A DNA stretch of 64,000 nucleotides from NCBI GenBank assembly GCA_002839185.1, contig PGXO01000002.1, forward strand, positions 1 to 64,000, given 5' to 3'. How positions within the stretch are numbered: the first letter of the stretch is position 1; every line of letters starts with the position of its first letter. The notes under the pieces are model-generated. The model did no database searches and was not told where the DNA came from. It worked only from the letters and a program-made list of their open reading frames with translations. This DNA comes from Synergistetes bacterium HGW-Synergistetes-1 (GTDB lineage: Bacteria; Synergistota; Synergistia; Synergistales; Synergistaceae). Positions 43,425 through 52,756 of this stretch are shown here, one piece after another. The translations under genes and the position numbers were made by a program.

Positions 43425-44906
43425 CTATCTGATCCGTAGATAAAAGGCTTCCGAGGCCCCTTCGATCTCAATGCCCTTATTATCGTAAGCATCAACGTAT
43501 ACGGTCATTATCCTACCGTTGAGGATCTCGGGCAGATCGAAAAAATGGCGGAATTCATATATCGAATCAAGAGACCATTCTCCATCAGAGTTCCTGTAAT
43601 TCCTTTCAAGGAATACCTCTTTCGATTCCTCGTGGAGAACGCCATCCATCATATCTACGAACCTGTACCGTATGTGGCGTATCTGGTTTTCCACCTCAAA
43701 AGTTCCGTCATCGTTCGGGATGACCTCGGAGAGCATCGGCTGGATGGGAGTTACCGCTCCGCAGATCGCAAGCGGCGTATCCGGGTCTACGGATACGGAA
43801 TCATGAACGTCCCAGTCAACTGTTCCGATAGTATCTTCCGGGTAATACCGATCCTTTATATCCCCTGTTTCGGCACGTAAAAGCTCAAGCCTGTCGCCGT
43901 TTTTGAACGCGATGATTTTCCCTTTCTTTATGTCTGATCCGTACCATGTTCCAAACCGCAGGGAGGGTTCTCCTATGTCGTAGTGATAGTAGATGACATC
44001 TTCGGAATCAAGCCACCCCTCGAAGGCCATGCGCCCGATCTCGACCTCCTGGGTCGCACACCTTTTTTCTCTTATGTTATAAATTACTGCATGTACTCTT
44101 CCCCCAACATACTCGAGGGCATCATTTGCCCTCCATCTGCGTGGAATCTCATATACTGACCCGTCTGCACAAGGCCAGTATCCGGGGAAAAGGTCCCTGT
44201 ATATGCGAAAACCGTTTTCTTCCGCAAAAGAGACGACAGACCTCATGTGTTCATCGGGTGAAAACCTTGCGAGGACCTTCTCCTGGACTGTTCCGAACAT
44301 AACATCTTCCTCTGTGCGGGCAAGTACTTTATCTCCTGTAACTGCGGTCACTATTATCCTGTAGAGTTTCCATCCGAGGTCATCCGGGTAGTTGTAAGCA
44401 GTGTCAAAATCTTTGGTTACGCCGCCCTGTATTAGGACTGCAAAGCGGTCTTTAGTCACCACGGCTTTCAGTGAGGGGTCATAGAAACTTTCCGGATCCC
44501 CGTGTCGGTATACGAGGTCCGGGGGAGGATATTGGTAGAGTTCCTCACGGCTTATATCCACCCATGGAGCTTTTCCTTCATATCTGAAGTAAATATCTCT
44601 TTCCGGTGTCAGCCCTGTAAAAGGGTCAACGTGGCTGCTGAAGGTCCTGAGGGGGATCATCTTTCCGTCCCGGACGAGACCGGTCTCTGCAACATCTACC
44701 CTGATATCAAAAGGTATGTCCTCAGGACGTACACCATCACGTTCTATTCTGCCGATAACGTAAAAGTCCCTTCCTGATTCAAGAACCTGCTCATCTGCAG
44801 AAGGAGCAAGGATCGAGATGACCACAGCCTCTGCGTTCATAGCAGAGGAGTATACAAGGAGGCATGCAGATCCAGCGATAGCGATGATCTTTAAATATTT
44901 TTTCAT
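43425..44906 (-). CDS. Exported protein of unknown function (about 493 residues)
   Basis: The protein has a signal peptide (MKKYLKIIAIAGSACLLVYSSAMNAEA), then a beta-rich region starting with ISILAPSADEQVLESG, which reads like an immunoglobulin-type strand pair. Later blocks include PRRWRANDALEYVGGRVHAV and LDSEDVIYYHYDIG. I recognise no catalytic motif or named family. ATG 44906 follows AGGAGAGGGG; the earlier start at 44933 would put charged residues before the signal. It lies 109 bases upstream of MATE in the same direction. Confidence 0.8.
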   Translation of the reverse strand: MKKYLKIIAIAGSACLLVYSSAMNAEAVVISILAPSADEQVLESGRDFYVIGRIERDGVRPEDIPFDIRVDVAETGLVRDGKMIPLRTFSSHVDPFTGLTPERDIYFRYEGKAPWVDISREELYQYPPPDLVYRHGDPESFYDPSLKAVVTKDRFAVLIQGGVTKDFDTAYNYPDDLGWKLYRIIVTAVTGDKVLARTEEDVMFGTVQEKVLARFSPDEHMRSVVSFAEENGFRIYRDLFPGYWPCADGSVYEIPRRWRANDALEYVGGRVHAVIYNIREKRCATQEVEIGRMAFEGWLDSEDVIYYHYDIGEPSLRFGTWYGSDIKKGKIIAFKNGDRLELLRAETGDIKDRYYPEDTIGTVDWDVHDSVSVDPDTPLAICGAVTPIQPMLSEVIPNDDGTFEVENQIRHIRYRFVDMMDGVLHEESKEVFLERNYRNSDGEWSLDSIYEFRHFFDLPEILNGRIMTVYVDAYDNKGIEIEGASEAFYLRIR

Positions 44907-45048
44907 TCCGCTGCCCCTCTCCTCTGTGATCATATTTCCTGTCAGCGCTCTCTCTAAAGCAAAAATAGTACGCTTCTGCTAATCATACATCAAGGAGAAA
45001 ACCCTGTTCAATATAAAAAATATGCCGTGTGGGTGGCAGATAATAAAA

Positions 45049-45083
45049 ACAGGCGGCCTTCCAACAAGGAGAAGACAGCCTGT
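45049..45083 (-). terminator. Terminator of the FAD oxidoreductase gene
   Basis: ACAGGC (45049-45054) and GCCTGT (45078-45083) enclose further CTTC/GAAG pairing. On the minus strand TTTTTATT follows. Confidence 0.65.
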
Positions 45084-45122
45084 AAAAAACTAGGGACTCA
45101 AAAATTACTGATATATCCTCAG

Positions 45123-47120
45123 TTATTTTTTATTTTTAATTTCAGGCGCAACCTTCAAAAGGGCCAGAACAGTGCTTGCTAGCTTTCCTTTAGTAAGGGG
45201 CTTGTCGCCTGTCAGGCCATCTATTACCCCCTGGTATCTTTTTATGTCTTTTTTGAAAAGTATTTCAAGCCATGAGGAAAACTCACTGACCGTGACAAGT
45301 GCCTGAAGGTTCTTATCCGGGAATTTTTGTATCCCCATAGCCCTTCTAAGGGCATCCCTTACTTCTACCCAGTGCATTTCGTCGTATACACCGAAAAATT
45401 TCTCCGTCAAAGGGTCCATGTAGCCGTAAAGCATTGCTGCTTCGACCCCTTCCCATGATGCGGAGTAATTGGGAGCATCCTCAAAATCAAATAGGGAAAG
45501 CCTGCTCCTCGATCTCCAAAGCTCTGTCTGGACATCAAGGGGGCGCAGCTTTCGAGGTTGTACTTTCTGGATGACGGATACTGCTGCGATCGCTCCAGCA
45601 GCCTGCCCTGTCAGCATCGTAACGGGCTGGAGCCTTGTTGAGCCATTTACCACCCTTGAAACGGAGATATTTTTCTCCGCTGCCAGAAGTCCCTCTAGCT
45701 TCTCCGGGACAAAGACCTCAAAGGGTATTTGGAATAGCCCGCCATCCCCGTTCCAGTCATTCGGGATCTTTTCCTTCGTCTCTCCCAGGTCCGCTTCAAG
45801 GTATATGCTGTCGTTTTTGCCGTGTATGTCTATGGGATATTCGCCCAAGGCCAGACTGTGCGGTTTTGAAGTGAGCGTCCTGCCCAGTTTTTCATCCCTT
45901 AGGATGTCATCGACCGTCATGGTCTGTATGCCAACCAGCCTCCTGCTTTCCCTAACATAAGGAAAAGGGGGGAAGAGAGAGAGGATCGGACGGTATTTTT
46001 CGGGAAATTCCGCCCAGTCAGCCCAATCAGTGCTGAACCAGCCTCCATAACCCTGTCTGTTGTCAACAGACCAGTCTGACATGCCGAGTTCGGTCTGCAT
46101 ATAGTAAAGGAATGCGAGGGTCTTCAACATTGCCTCCCTAGTTGCGAGGGCCCTGAAGTTTGGGCTTTCAAGAAAATCAACAGACAGATTGGGAGAACTG
46201 CCATTTTGGCCGGGATAATCATTTGCCCAGTTTATAACAGTCTTTGTGATACTTGTCCATGTTTCCGGCTTGCCTCCGTCGATAATGGCGTTATTCGAGG
46301 GATCCGGGATAGCACGGTAGGCATTATGCACGACAGGGCTGAACGGGTAATCCCCCGGCCATGTGCTTCCATTTTTTCTTATCGTCATCCTGAATTTGAA
46401 AAGATGATCGGTGTATCCCGGAGGCGCCCCCTGGACTTTTAGTTCTGGCGGCAGTCCCCCTTTGTACTGTTTTATGACGACAGGGTATGTTATGTCCTGA
46501 ATTATCGCATTTTTGTCGATCACAGGAGAGATCGCGTTTCCGGAACGGTAACGGGCACCGGACAAAGCAATAAAATCTCCGTACTCAGTTGCATCGATGA
46601 ATACTTTTGCTGAAAGTAGAACTTCCTTTCCATCCACCTTTACAACAGCCGAACGGACCCTGTTTTCAGTTACTTTTACCGATATCGGTCTGGCTTTAAG
46701 AATTATGTCAACGAGGCCTGCCTCACTGAGCATTTCCTTAAGGATCATCTGCCCGACCCAAGGTTCGAATGCGATGGTGTCGCTTCCCCAGTAGCAAATG
46801 TTAACGCTTGTATTCCTGGCCGAATAGTATTCCCTGACCTTAGTTATGAACTCAAGATATATACCTGTGCGGGTCTTTGTTTTGTCATCCATCGTCGAGA
46901 CGGCAGCCCCTGTCATCTGCCCGCCTATCCAGTCGGATTCCTCAATAAGGGCAACGGACATTCCCATCCTAGCCGCCTGTATGGCTGCTGAGCATCCGCC
47001 CGAACCGGCTCCTATTACCGCCACATCATATGGCCTCTGTTCGAGAGCATGCGCCGTTTCCGGCACAGCAAAAAAGATAAATGAACTAAAAATCACCGCT
47101 AAAATAATTGTCCTTCTCAA
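45123..47120 (-). CDS. Exported FAD-dependent oxidoreductase (FAD_oxidored type)
   Basis: The 665-residue protein has a signal peptide (1-26, cleavage near Ala-His-Ala), then the FAD Rossmann motif VIGAGSGGCSAAIQAARMG and EESDWIGGQMTG. A later FIDATEYGDFIALSGARYR block matches the PF12831 family. The C-terminal 130 residues resemble S-layer or EF-like helical repeats but are unassigned. The signal lacks a proper Tat motif, so it seems Sec-exported with flavin loaded outside. The start is TTG 47120 behind GGAGG. Substrate unknown. Confidence 0.83.
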   Translation of the reverse strand: MRRTIILAVIFSSFIFFAVPETAHALEQRPYDVAVIGAGSGGCSAAIQAARMGMSVALIEESDWIGGQMTGAAVSTMDDKTKTRTGIYLEFITKVREYYSARNTSVNICYWGSDTIAFEPWVGQMILKEMLSEAGLVDIILKARPISVKVTENRVRSAVVKVDGKEVLLSAKVFIDATEYGDFIALSGARYRSGNAISPVIDKNAIIQDITYPVVIKQYKGGLPPELKVQGAPPGYTDHLFKFRMTIRKNGSTWPGDYPFSPVVHNAYRAIPDPSNNAIIDGGKPETWTSITKTVINWANDYPGQNGSSPNLSVDFLESPNFRALATREAMLKTLAFLYYMQTELGMSDWSVDNRQGYGGWFSTDWADWAEFPEKYRPILSLFPPFPYVRESRRLVGIQTMTVDDILRDEKLGRTLTSKPHSLALGEYPIDIHGKNDSIYLEADLGETKEKIPNDWNGDGGLFQIPFEVFVPEKLEGLLAAEKNISVSRVVNGSTRLQPVTMLTGQAAGAIAAVSVIQKVQPRKLRPLDVQTELWRSRSRLSLFDFEDAPNYSASWEGVEAAMLYGYMDPLTEKFFGVYDEMHWVEVRDALRRAMGIQKFPDKNLQALVTVSEFSSWLEILFKKDIKRYQGVIDGLTGDKPLTKGKLASTVLALLKVAPEIKNKK

Positions 47121-47268
47121 GGATCAGACCTCCATATTTTTGCCTCTTGTTATGATGTTTGACACTGCCGCCCTTTTTAATATCATTATATATATACAGA
47201 CCGAAGGGCAGGACGTTTTGTGGCAAGTATTATATGAAAATTATTATATATTTCATACATATAAAAAT

Positions 47269-47302
47269 GCGGGCAAACTGATTTTTACAGTTTTTTGCCC
47301 GC
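47269..47302 (-). terminator. Terminator of the deacetylase-bactofilin operon
   Basis: GCGGGCAAACTG (47269-47280) pairs with CAGTTTTTTGCCCGC (47288-47302, small bulge). On the minus strand ATTTTTATAT follows. Confidence 0.8.
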
Positions 47303-47328
47303 TTTAAGTATAAAAACAGTAAAAATGG

Positions 47329-48015
47329 CTATGATTCTTGTTTTACAGAGCTGAAATATTTTGAAAAAAGTTCATCAGGATTTTCACTGCATTTTATATG
47401 GATCTCACCGCAGACCACGGCCCCCTTTTCTATGGAGATGCTGTCAGACGATACATTGCCCAGTATAAAAGAATTTTTTTTGCAGACAACATCAGCTGTT
47501 GATATTACATTCCCTTTGATCTTTCCGTCAATAGAGGTATCTCCCGATTCGATGTCACCGATCACCTCAGAGCCCGAATCGATCATCAGCGATGCTTCCG
47601 CGCGGAGGTTTCCCAATACTGAACATTCACTGAGTTCCACCTTGTTTGCAGAGATGTTTCCGCGAACTTTTCCCTTTATTCGCACATCTCCCTTTGCTAT
47701 GATATCGCCCTCGACATCGCCGCCTATCAGCAGGTTGCCGTTGGACATTATCTTCCCGATGATCCTGGTGTCTGCAGAAATGACAGAATCCCTTGCTGTG
47801 CTGCAGGCCGAAGTTTTGTCATTATGCCGATAGCCGGGACTGCTGATAAAATGCTGTGAACGCGGAGTTTCATCGATAACCGGTCCTTCTTCAATATTCT
47901 CCGTTTCTTCAACCGCGACTGTAGCATCATCGCGTATTTCTTCGTCTTCAAGGTCTGTGGGCGAAAGCCGGAAGACCTCATTCAATGAAGTTTTGAAATT
48001 ATCCATGTATCCCAC
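47329..48015 (-). CDS. Bactofilin (polymer-forming cytoskeletal protein)
   Basis: The 228-residue protein has an acidic disordered N-terminus (1-70) and a beta-helix core built from short repeats such as IGGDVEGDIIAKGDVRIKGK, GNISANKVELSE and VIGDIESGDTSIDGKIKGN. Bactofilins polymerise without nucleotides and place cell-wall enzymes. GTG 48015 (SD GGGAGGGG) or ATG 48006 may start it. It begins two bases after the deacetylase stop, in one operon. Confidence 0.93.
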   Translation of the reverse strand: MGYMDNFKTSLNEVFRLSPTDLEDEEIRDDATVAVEETENIEEGPVIDETPRSQHFISSPGYRHNDKTSACSTARDSVISADTRIIGKIMSNGNLLIGGDVEGDIIAKGDVRIKGKVRGNISANKVELSECSVLGNLRAEASLMIDSGSEVIGDIESGDTSIDGKIKGNVISTADVVCKKNSFILGNVSSDSISIEKGAVVCGEIHIKCSENPDELFSKYFSSVKQES

Positions 48016-48017
48016 TA

Positions 48018-48953
48018 TTAAACCCCTCCCTTTTCTAGGTAATTGTAATAAAAAGTTACAGGTTCAACTTCGTTTGTGAGTCTGTCAAATGCAAATCCCT
48101 TGTTTTTAAGATAAATGATAGTCTTTTCAAGCGCTTTAAGGGTCTTTTCAGAGGTATCATGCATCAGTACTATATTTCTTCTGTTCTCATGGACGCCATA
48201 AATTATGCTTTTCATTACAGAATCTGCAGTTGCGCTTTTAGTCGCATCAGCAGCTGAGACATCCCAATCATAAAAAGTATAGCCACGACGAAGCATTTCA
48301 GCTGATAATTCCCTGAAGATCCTCCTGTTATATACATTAACGGTCCCTCCGGGGAACCTGAGGATATTTGGTCTCACTCCGGTTGTTTCATAGATCAGAT
48401 CGTTTATTTTTTTAAAGTCATCAAGGAATGAATCCACAGAGGTATATATTTTATTGTAAGCATGTGTGTAAGAATGAGGTGCAAGAGTATGACCTTCTTC
48501 TACTATTCGCCTCATAAATTTTTTGCTTTTTGGATCATTTTTTCCAACGGCAAAAAAGGTAGCTTTAATATTATATTTTCCGAGGATCCTTAAAATTTTA
48601 TCTGTGTGTCTTGATGGACCGTCGTCAAACGTCAGATAGACGGTTTTTTCCTTTTTTACAAAAGGAGTTCGGGGGGTGCAGTAAAGGTCGGGATATTTTT
48701 TCTGATACTCCGGGCTCGAAACGATATTGCTGTTTTCAGAAGCAGGGGTCTTGTCGGGTGAAACGCCTTTATCAAATGATCTTGATCTCAGGGAGGTTAT
48801 TTCAGATCGAAGGAGTTTATTCTGATAAAAAAGTACCATCATGGATAAATAGGGTGTGATAACGATCAGAAAAAAACACAGGTAAATAACATGTCTGAAG
48901 AACCGGACACTTCCAAAATAAGCATCGTTTTTAATTCCGGTTTTCTCCTTCAT
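48018..48953 (-). CDS. Membrane-anchored polysaccharide/peptidoglycan deacetylase (NodB domain)
   Basis: The 311-residue protein has one N-terminal membrane anchor (about 13-38), then a NodB/CE4 domain with all five motifs: TFDDGPS, HSYTHAY, RFPGG, DWDVSAAD and LMHD. The conserved aspartates and zinc histidines are present. CE4 enzymes deacetylate peptidoglycan N-acetyl sugars or similar polymers. Its tight pairing with a bactofilin suggests spatially directed cell-wall modification. Confidence 0.93.
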   Translation of the reverse strand: MKEKTGIKNDAYFGSVRFFRHVIYLCFFLIVITPYLSMMVLFYQNKLLRSEITSLRSRSFDKGVSPDKTPASENSNIVSSPEYQKKYPDLYCTPRTPFVKKEKTVYLTFDDGPSRHTDKILRILGKYNIKATFFAVGKNDPKSKKFMRRIVEEGHTLAPHSYTHAYNKIYTSVDSFLDDFKKINDLIYETTGVRPNILRFPGGTVNVYNRRIFRELSAEMLRRGYTFYDWDVSAADATKSATADSVMKSIIYGVHENRRNIVLMHDTSEKTLKALEKTIIYLKNKGFAFDRLTNEVEPVTFYYNYLEKGGV

Positions 48954-49160
48954 TGGCTCACCCTAGTACGGATCTGAATTTTTAGAAACAGGTCGATCAA
49001 ATCAATAAGGCAGATCACACAAAAACCGAAGGAGTGTATTTATTTAAAATCCATACAGTAAAATATAATTTAAATAATTGATTTAACGAGGCAAATGTTC
49101 GGTTGAACTCAACATAAAATAAAGTATATCATGAAATTGCTTTACAGTAAAAAAGAATTA

Positions 49161-49199
49161 AATAAGAGGAAGAGCGTGTTAAATGCCCCTCCTCTTATT
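49161..49199 (-). terminator. Terminator of the BMP binding-protein gene
   Basis: AATAAGAGGA (49161-49170) pairs perfectly with TCCTCTTATT (49190-49199). On the minus strand a T-rich tail (TTTAATTCTTTTTT) follows. Confidence 0.8.
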
Positions 49200-49216
49200 C
49201 ATCAGGATGCAACTTT

Positions 49217-50299
49217 TTATTTGGGGATCGTTCCCTCTACGCCCTCGACGAACCAGCTCATGCTGAGCATTTCTCCGTCGTTGAGGTTCTTGCCCTGCTG
49301 GACAACGACTTTACCGTCCTGTCCCTTGATGGGTCCGTAAAAGACGTCCCATTTTCCATCGAGAATCTTTTTCTTTTCCGCAGCTACAAGTTTCTTTGTA
49401 TCTTCAGAAACGGCCTTTCCGTAAGCAGAGAGATCAACCATTCCATCCTTCATGCTCCACCAGATCTGCTCGGACTTCCAGGTGCCCTTCTCGATGTTCT
49501 TTACTGCGTAGTCATAGTACTTGCCCCAGTTCCATATAGGAGTTACGAGGTGGCGTGTAGGAGCATACTTGTCCATCGGGTTGTTGTATCCGATGACCCA
49601 CATGCCGAGCTCTTCTGCGGCTTGGGGAGCCCCGCCTGTATCAGCGTGCATCGCTATTGTATCGCATTTCGCATCGTAAAGAGCTTTTGTCGCCTCTTTT
49701 TCCTTTGCCGGGTCATGCCATGAGAACAACCAGACGACCTTTACCTTTGCTTTTGGATTGGCCTTGCGGACTCCGAGGGTGAAAGCGTTGATCCCGCGGA
49801 TGACTTCGGGGATCGGATAGGCTGCTACATAACCGATAAGGTTGGATTTCGTTGCTTTGCCCGCGACCAGTCCTGAGAGGTAACGGGGCTGGTACATGCG
49901 GCCGAAGTAGGTGCTTACGTTCGGGGCAACTTTGTAGCCTGAACAGTGCATGAAATATACGTCGGGATATTTCTTGGCTACGTTGATGACGTGATCCATG
50001 TAACCGAATGAGTTTGCGAAAATGACCTTAGATCCGTTGCGTACAGCCGTCTCCATGACTCTTTCTGCATCGGGGCCTTCAGGGACAGATTCAACTATCG
50101 AGCCCTTTATGCCCGGGTTGAGCTTCTCCATCATTTTGCGGCCCTGGTCGTGCATGAAGTTGTAGCCGCCGTCACCTACCGGACCGACATATACGAATGT
50201 CGGTTTCTGGTCGCTCATTTTGATCGGGCCCAAAGCTGCGAACGCTGCTGCAGCGAAGCAAAGAACAAGTAAAAATGCAATAATTCCGCGTTTTTTCAT
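49217..50299 (-). CDS. BMP family ABC transporter substrate-binding protein
   Basis: The 360-residue exported protein has a signal peptide cleaved after Ala-Ala-Phe-Ala and the BMP/PnrA fold. It begins VYVGPVGDGGYNFMHDQGR, then FANSFGYMDHVINVAKKYPDV, TYFGRMYQPRYLSGLVAG and MHADTGGAPQAAEELG. Relatives bind purine nucleosides. GGGGAGG precedes the ATG. The gene stands alone with its own terminator. A fitting ATPase is encoded at 57135, but no permease genes are in the window. Confidence 0.92.
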   Translation of the reverse strand: MKKRGIIAFLLVLCFAAAAFAALGPIKMSDQKPTFVYVGPVGDGGYNFMHDQGRKMMEKLNPGIKGSIVESVPEGPDAERVMETAVRNGSKVIFANSFGYMDHVINVAKKYPDVYFMHCSGYKVAPNVSTYFGRMYQPRYLSGLVAGKATKSNLIGYVAAYPIPEVIRGINAFTLGVRKANPKAKVKVVWLFSWHDPAKEKEATKALYDAKCDTIAMHADTGGAPQAAEELGMWVIGYNNPMDKYAPTRHLVTPIWNWGKYYDYAVKNIEKGTWKSEQIWWSMKDGMVDLSAYGKAVSEDTKKLVAAEKKKILDGKWDVFYGPIKGQDGKVVVQQGKNLNDGEMLSMSWFVEGVEGTIPK

Positions 50300-50643
50300 T
50301 TTAAAAGATCCTCCCCTTGATTTGATCTCCGACTGCGGAGACCTGATTGATGATCGCTTGTTTGCTGACCTCTTAACTGCAGTGTAAGAATATCATAACA
50401 ATAAATTTTTTGCCATGTAATTCCTTTACATAAATCATCTATTTTACAGATATGTTTGAATTGATATATTTCACAAATAGGGCGGAGATTTTTGTCGGAT
50501 GTAAGTGATATTTTGTTTTTGCAGTCGTATGGAATATAATTTTATCGGACCGTCAATAAAAATTGTTTCAGGGAAGATTTATGGGAAGTACAAAAATTAA
50601 TATAGCAATAACATTTGTCTGCTGAGAGGAAAGTGATATCCAA
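50300..50643. other. 344-base divergent region before the aminotransferase
   Basis: No supported gene. On the plus strand TTGTTT (50513-50518) and TATAAT (50535-50540), 16 bases apart, form a likely promoter. A 14-codon ORF with SD-like GGGAAG starts at ATG 50581. No purine riboswitch core was found before the minus-strand BMP gene. Confidence 0.5.
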
Positions 50644-51831
50644 ATGATTTCTGGAAAAATGCTTGAACTGGGAAAAAAACGATCGGAGATCCGCGAAATA
50701 TTCGAATATGGCAAAAAAAGGGGAAGCGAGATAGGCGCTGATAAAGTTTTCGACTTCAGCATCGGGAACCCGAATGTCCCTGCCCCTGAATTCATAAGGG
50801 ATAACATTATCGACCTTCTCATGAATGAAGACCCTACTAAGATCCATGGCTACACGTCGGCACAGGGTGATATTAGTGTCAGGAAAGCGCTGGCCGATCA
50901 CATAAACAGCAAATACGGTACCGACATCACGGCAGATAATTTTTATCTTACCGCCGGAGCGGCAGCTTCCCTTTCTATGTGCTGCAGGGCATTGGCTCTT
51001 CCCGGAGATGAATTTCTGGCTTTCGCGCCATATTTCCCCGAGTACAAAGTCTATGTCGAGTCGGCAGGGGCTGTATTGTCAGTCATACCGGCCAATACAG
51101 ATAATTTTCAGGCGGATCTTGAAAAATTCGAAAAAGCTGTAAACAAAAATACCAAAGCTGTAATAATTAATTCGCCCAACAACCCGTCAGGCGTCGTTTA
51201 TTCGCTTGAGACTATCAAAGAGATATGTTCGGTAATGGAGAGAAAATCAAAGGAATTCGGTCATGTGATCTACCTTATTTCAGATGAACCATACCGGGAA
51301 CTGGTCTACGGAGATGTCGAGGTCTCCTTCCTCCTCAACCATTACGACAACACCTTCGTCTGCTATTCCTACAGCAAATCACTCTCACTCCCTGGAGAGA
51401 GAATCGGCTACGTTTTGGTTTCAAATAAGATGAAGGACGGAGAGGATGTTTATGCAGCGGTCTGCGGGGCGGGCAGAGCTCTTGGTTATGTCTGTGCCCC
51501 GAGCCTTTTCCAGCATCTGATAGCAAGATGTCTTGGCCGGACAGCAGATATATCGATATATAAAAGAAACAGGGACATCCTTTACAGCGGTCTCGCAAGT
51601 ATGGGTTATGAATGTGCCAAGCCTGACGGAGCCTTCTATCTCTTTGTCAAGGCGCTCGAACCGGATGCCGTGGCATTCTGCGAGAAGGCAAAGAAATATG
51701 AGCTTCTGCTCGTCCCCGGCGATGGTTTTGGATGTCCTGGATATGCTCGCATCTCATATTGTGTGAGGACCGACCAGATAGAAGACTCTCTGCCGGCATT
51801 CGAAAAGCTTGCGGCTGAGTACAAAAAGTAG
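50644..51831 (+). CDS. PLP-dependent class I/II aminotransferase
   Basis: This 395-residue fold-type I enzyme has FDFSIGNPNVPAP near the N-terminus, the INSPNNPSG cofactor block, ISDEPYRELVY (Asp/Tyr PLP contacts) and YSYSKSLSLPGERIGY with the Schiff-base lysine; Arg in RISYC binds the carboxylate. It resembles aspartate/aromatic aminotransferases of amino-acid-fermenting bacteria. The substrate cannot be stated. It is a single-gene unit ending at a strong terminator. Confidence 0.9.
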   Translation: MISGKMLELGKKRSEIREIFEYGKKRGSEIGADKVFDFSIGNPNVPAPEFIRDNIIDLLMNEDPTKIHGYTSAQGDISVRKALADHINSKYGTDITADNFYLTAGAAASLSMCCRALALPGDEFLAFAPYFPEYKVYVESAGAVLSVIPANTDNFQADLEKFEKAVNKNTKAVIINSPNNPSGVVYSLETIKEICSVMERKSKEFGHVIYLISDEPYRELVYGDVEVSFLLNHYDNTFVCYSYSKSLSLPGERIGYVLVSNKMKDGEDVYAAVCGAGRALGYVCAPSLFQHLIARCLGRTADISIYKRNRDILYSGLASMGYECAKPDGAFYLFVKALEPDAVAFCEKAKKYELLLVPGDGFGCPGYARISYCVRTDQIEDSLPAFEKLAAEYKK

Positions 51832-51854
51832 CAAAGCCTTGCAATAAAAGAAAA

Positions 51855-51888
51855 AGAGGGGGTCCCGGCCAAGGCCGGGACCCCCTCT
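51855..51888. terminator. Bidirectional terminator between aminotransferase and rnf operon
   Basis: A perfect 16-bp inverted repeat: AGAGGGGGTCCCGGCC (51855-51870) and its complement (73-88 of the same row), with T-runs on both strands. Confidence 0.93.
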
Positions 51889-51901
51889 GGTCATTTTTTA
51901 G

Positions 51902-52744
51902 CTAGACTGAGGCTGTTTCCTTAGCAGTCGAAGCGGTTTTTTCCTCATCGGACCTTCTGTCGGTAATACTTTTTGTTGGGCACTTTGTTGCGCAGATGCC
52001 GCAGTTGATGCATTTTGCAGGATCGATCACAGCGAGGGCGCCCTTCATCTCTATTGCCTGTACCGGGCAGCTTTTCACACAAAGGGTGCATCCAATGCAT
52101 CCGACTGAGCAGACCCTTTTAACATCAGGCCCTTTAAGGGGCGAGTTGCAGGATACATTGACCTTTGATTTCCTTGGCACCAGCACCAATACGTCTCTCG
52201 GACAGTTTTCGACACAGGCTCCGCATCCAACGCATTTTTCAGCATCCACCACAGCAAGGCCGTTCTTAATGGTCATGGCGTGGAAGGCGCAGACACTTAC
52301 ACATGTACCGAGGCCCATGCATCCGTATGCGCATGAAGTGGGGCCCTTTCCAGGGACCACAGCCGCGGCTCTGCAGTCATATTCGCCGAAGTAAACGCAG
52401 TTCTTCACCGTTTTGTCGTTTGATCCCTTGCATTTGAGAAAGGCTATCTTCGGCTCATCTTTTTCGGCCTGGACTCCAAGTATTGCAGCAATACTATCTG
52501 CCAGGGCGGACCCTCCCGCAGCGCAGCCGGTGATCTTTCCTGTACCGTTTGCAAGAGCTTCAGCAAAACCATCGCACCCGGGATAGCCGCAGCCTCCGCA
52601 GTTTGCTCCCGGAAGGATAGCGCGGATATTTGCCTGCCGGGGGTCCGTTTCAACATGGAATTTTTTTGAGGCAAACGCCAGAAGGGCGCCGAAAATCAGC
52701 CCCAGGCCTCCCATAATTATTGCAGGATACATCATTCCAGTCAT
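51902..52744 (-). CDS. rnfB: Rnf complex subunit RnfB (ferredoxin-like)
   Basis: The 280-residue subunit has an N-terminal membrane anchor, the four-Cys cluster domain GANCGGCGYPGCDGF, and a C-terminal half with several CxxCxxCxxxCP motifs (CVGCGACVENCP, CIGCTLCVKSCP, CINCGICATKCP). RnfB is the entry point for electrons from reduced ferredoxin. It is the last gene of rnfCDGEAB, 12 bases past rnfA. Confidence 0.96.
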   Translation of the reverse strand: MTGMMYPAIIMGGLGLIFGALLAFASKKFHVETDPRQANIRAILPGANCGGCGYPGCDGFAEALANGTGKITGCAAGGSALADSIAAILGVQAEKDEPKIAFLKCKGSNDKTVKNCVYFGEYDCRAAAVVPGKGPTSCAYGCMGLGTCVSVCAFHAMTIKNGLAVVDAEKCVGCGACVENCPRDVLVLVPRKSKVNVSCNSPLKGPDVKRVCSVGCIGCTLCVKSCPVQAIEMKGALAVIDPAKCINCGICATKCPTKSITDRRSDEEKTASTAKETASV

Positions 52745-52756
52745 ATCATTTTCCCC

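Noticed and set aside
50300-50643. Purine riboswitch before the BMP binding protein
   Set aside because: BMP genes are sometimes under purine riboswitches, but no matching core was found on the minus strand.
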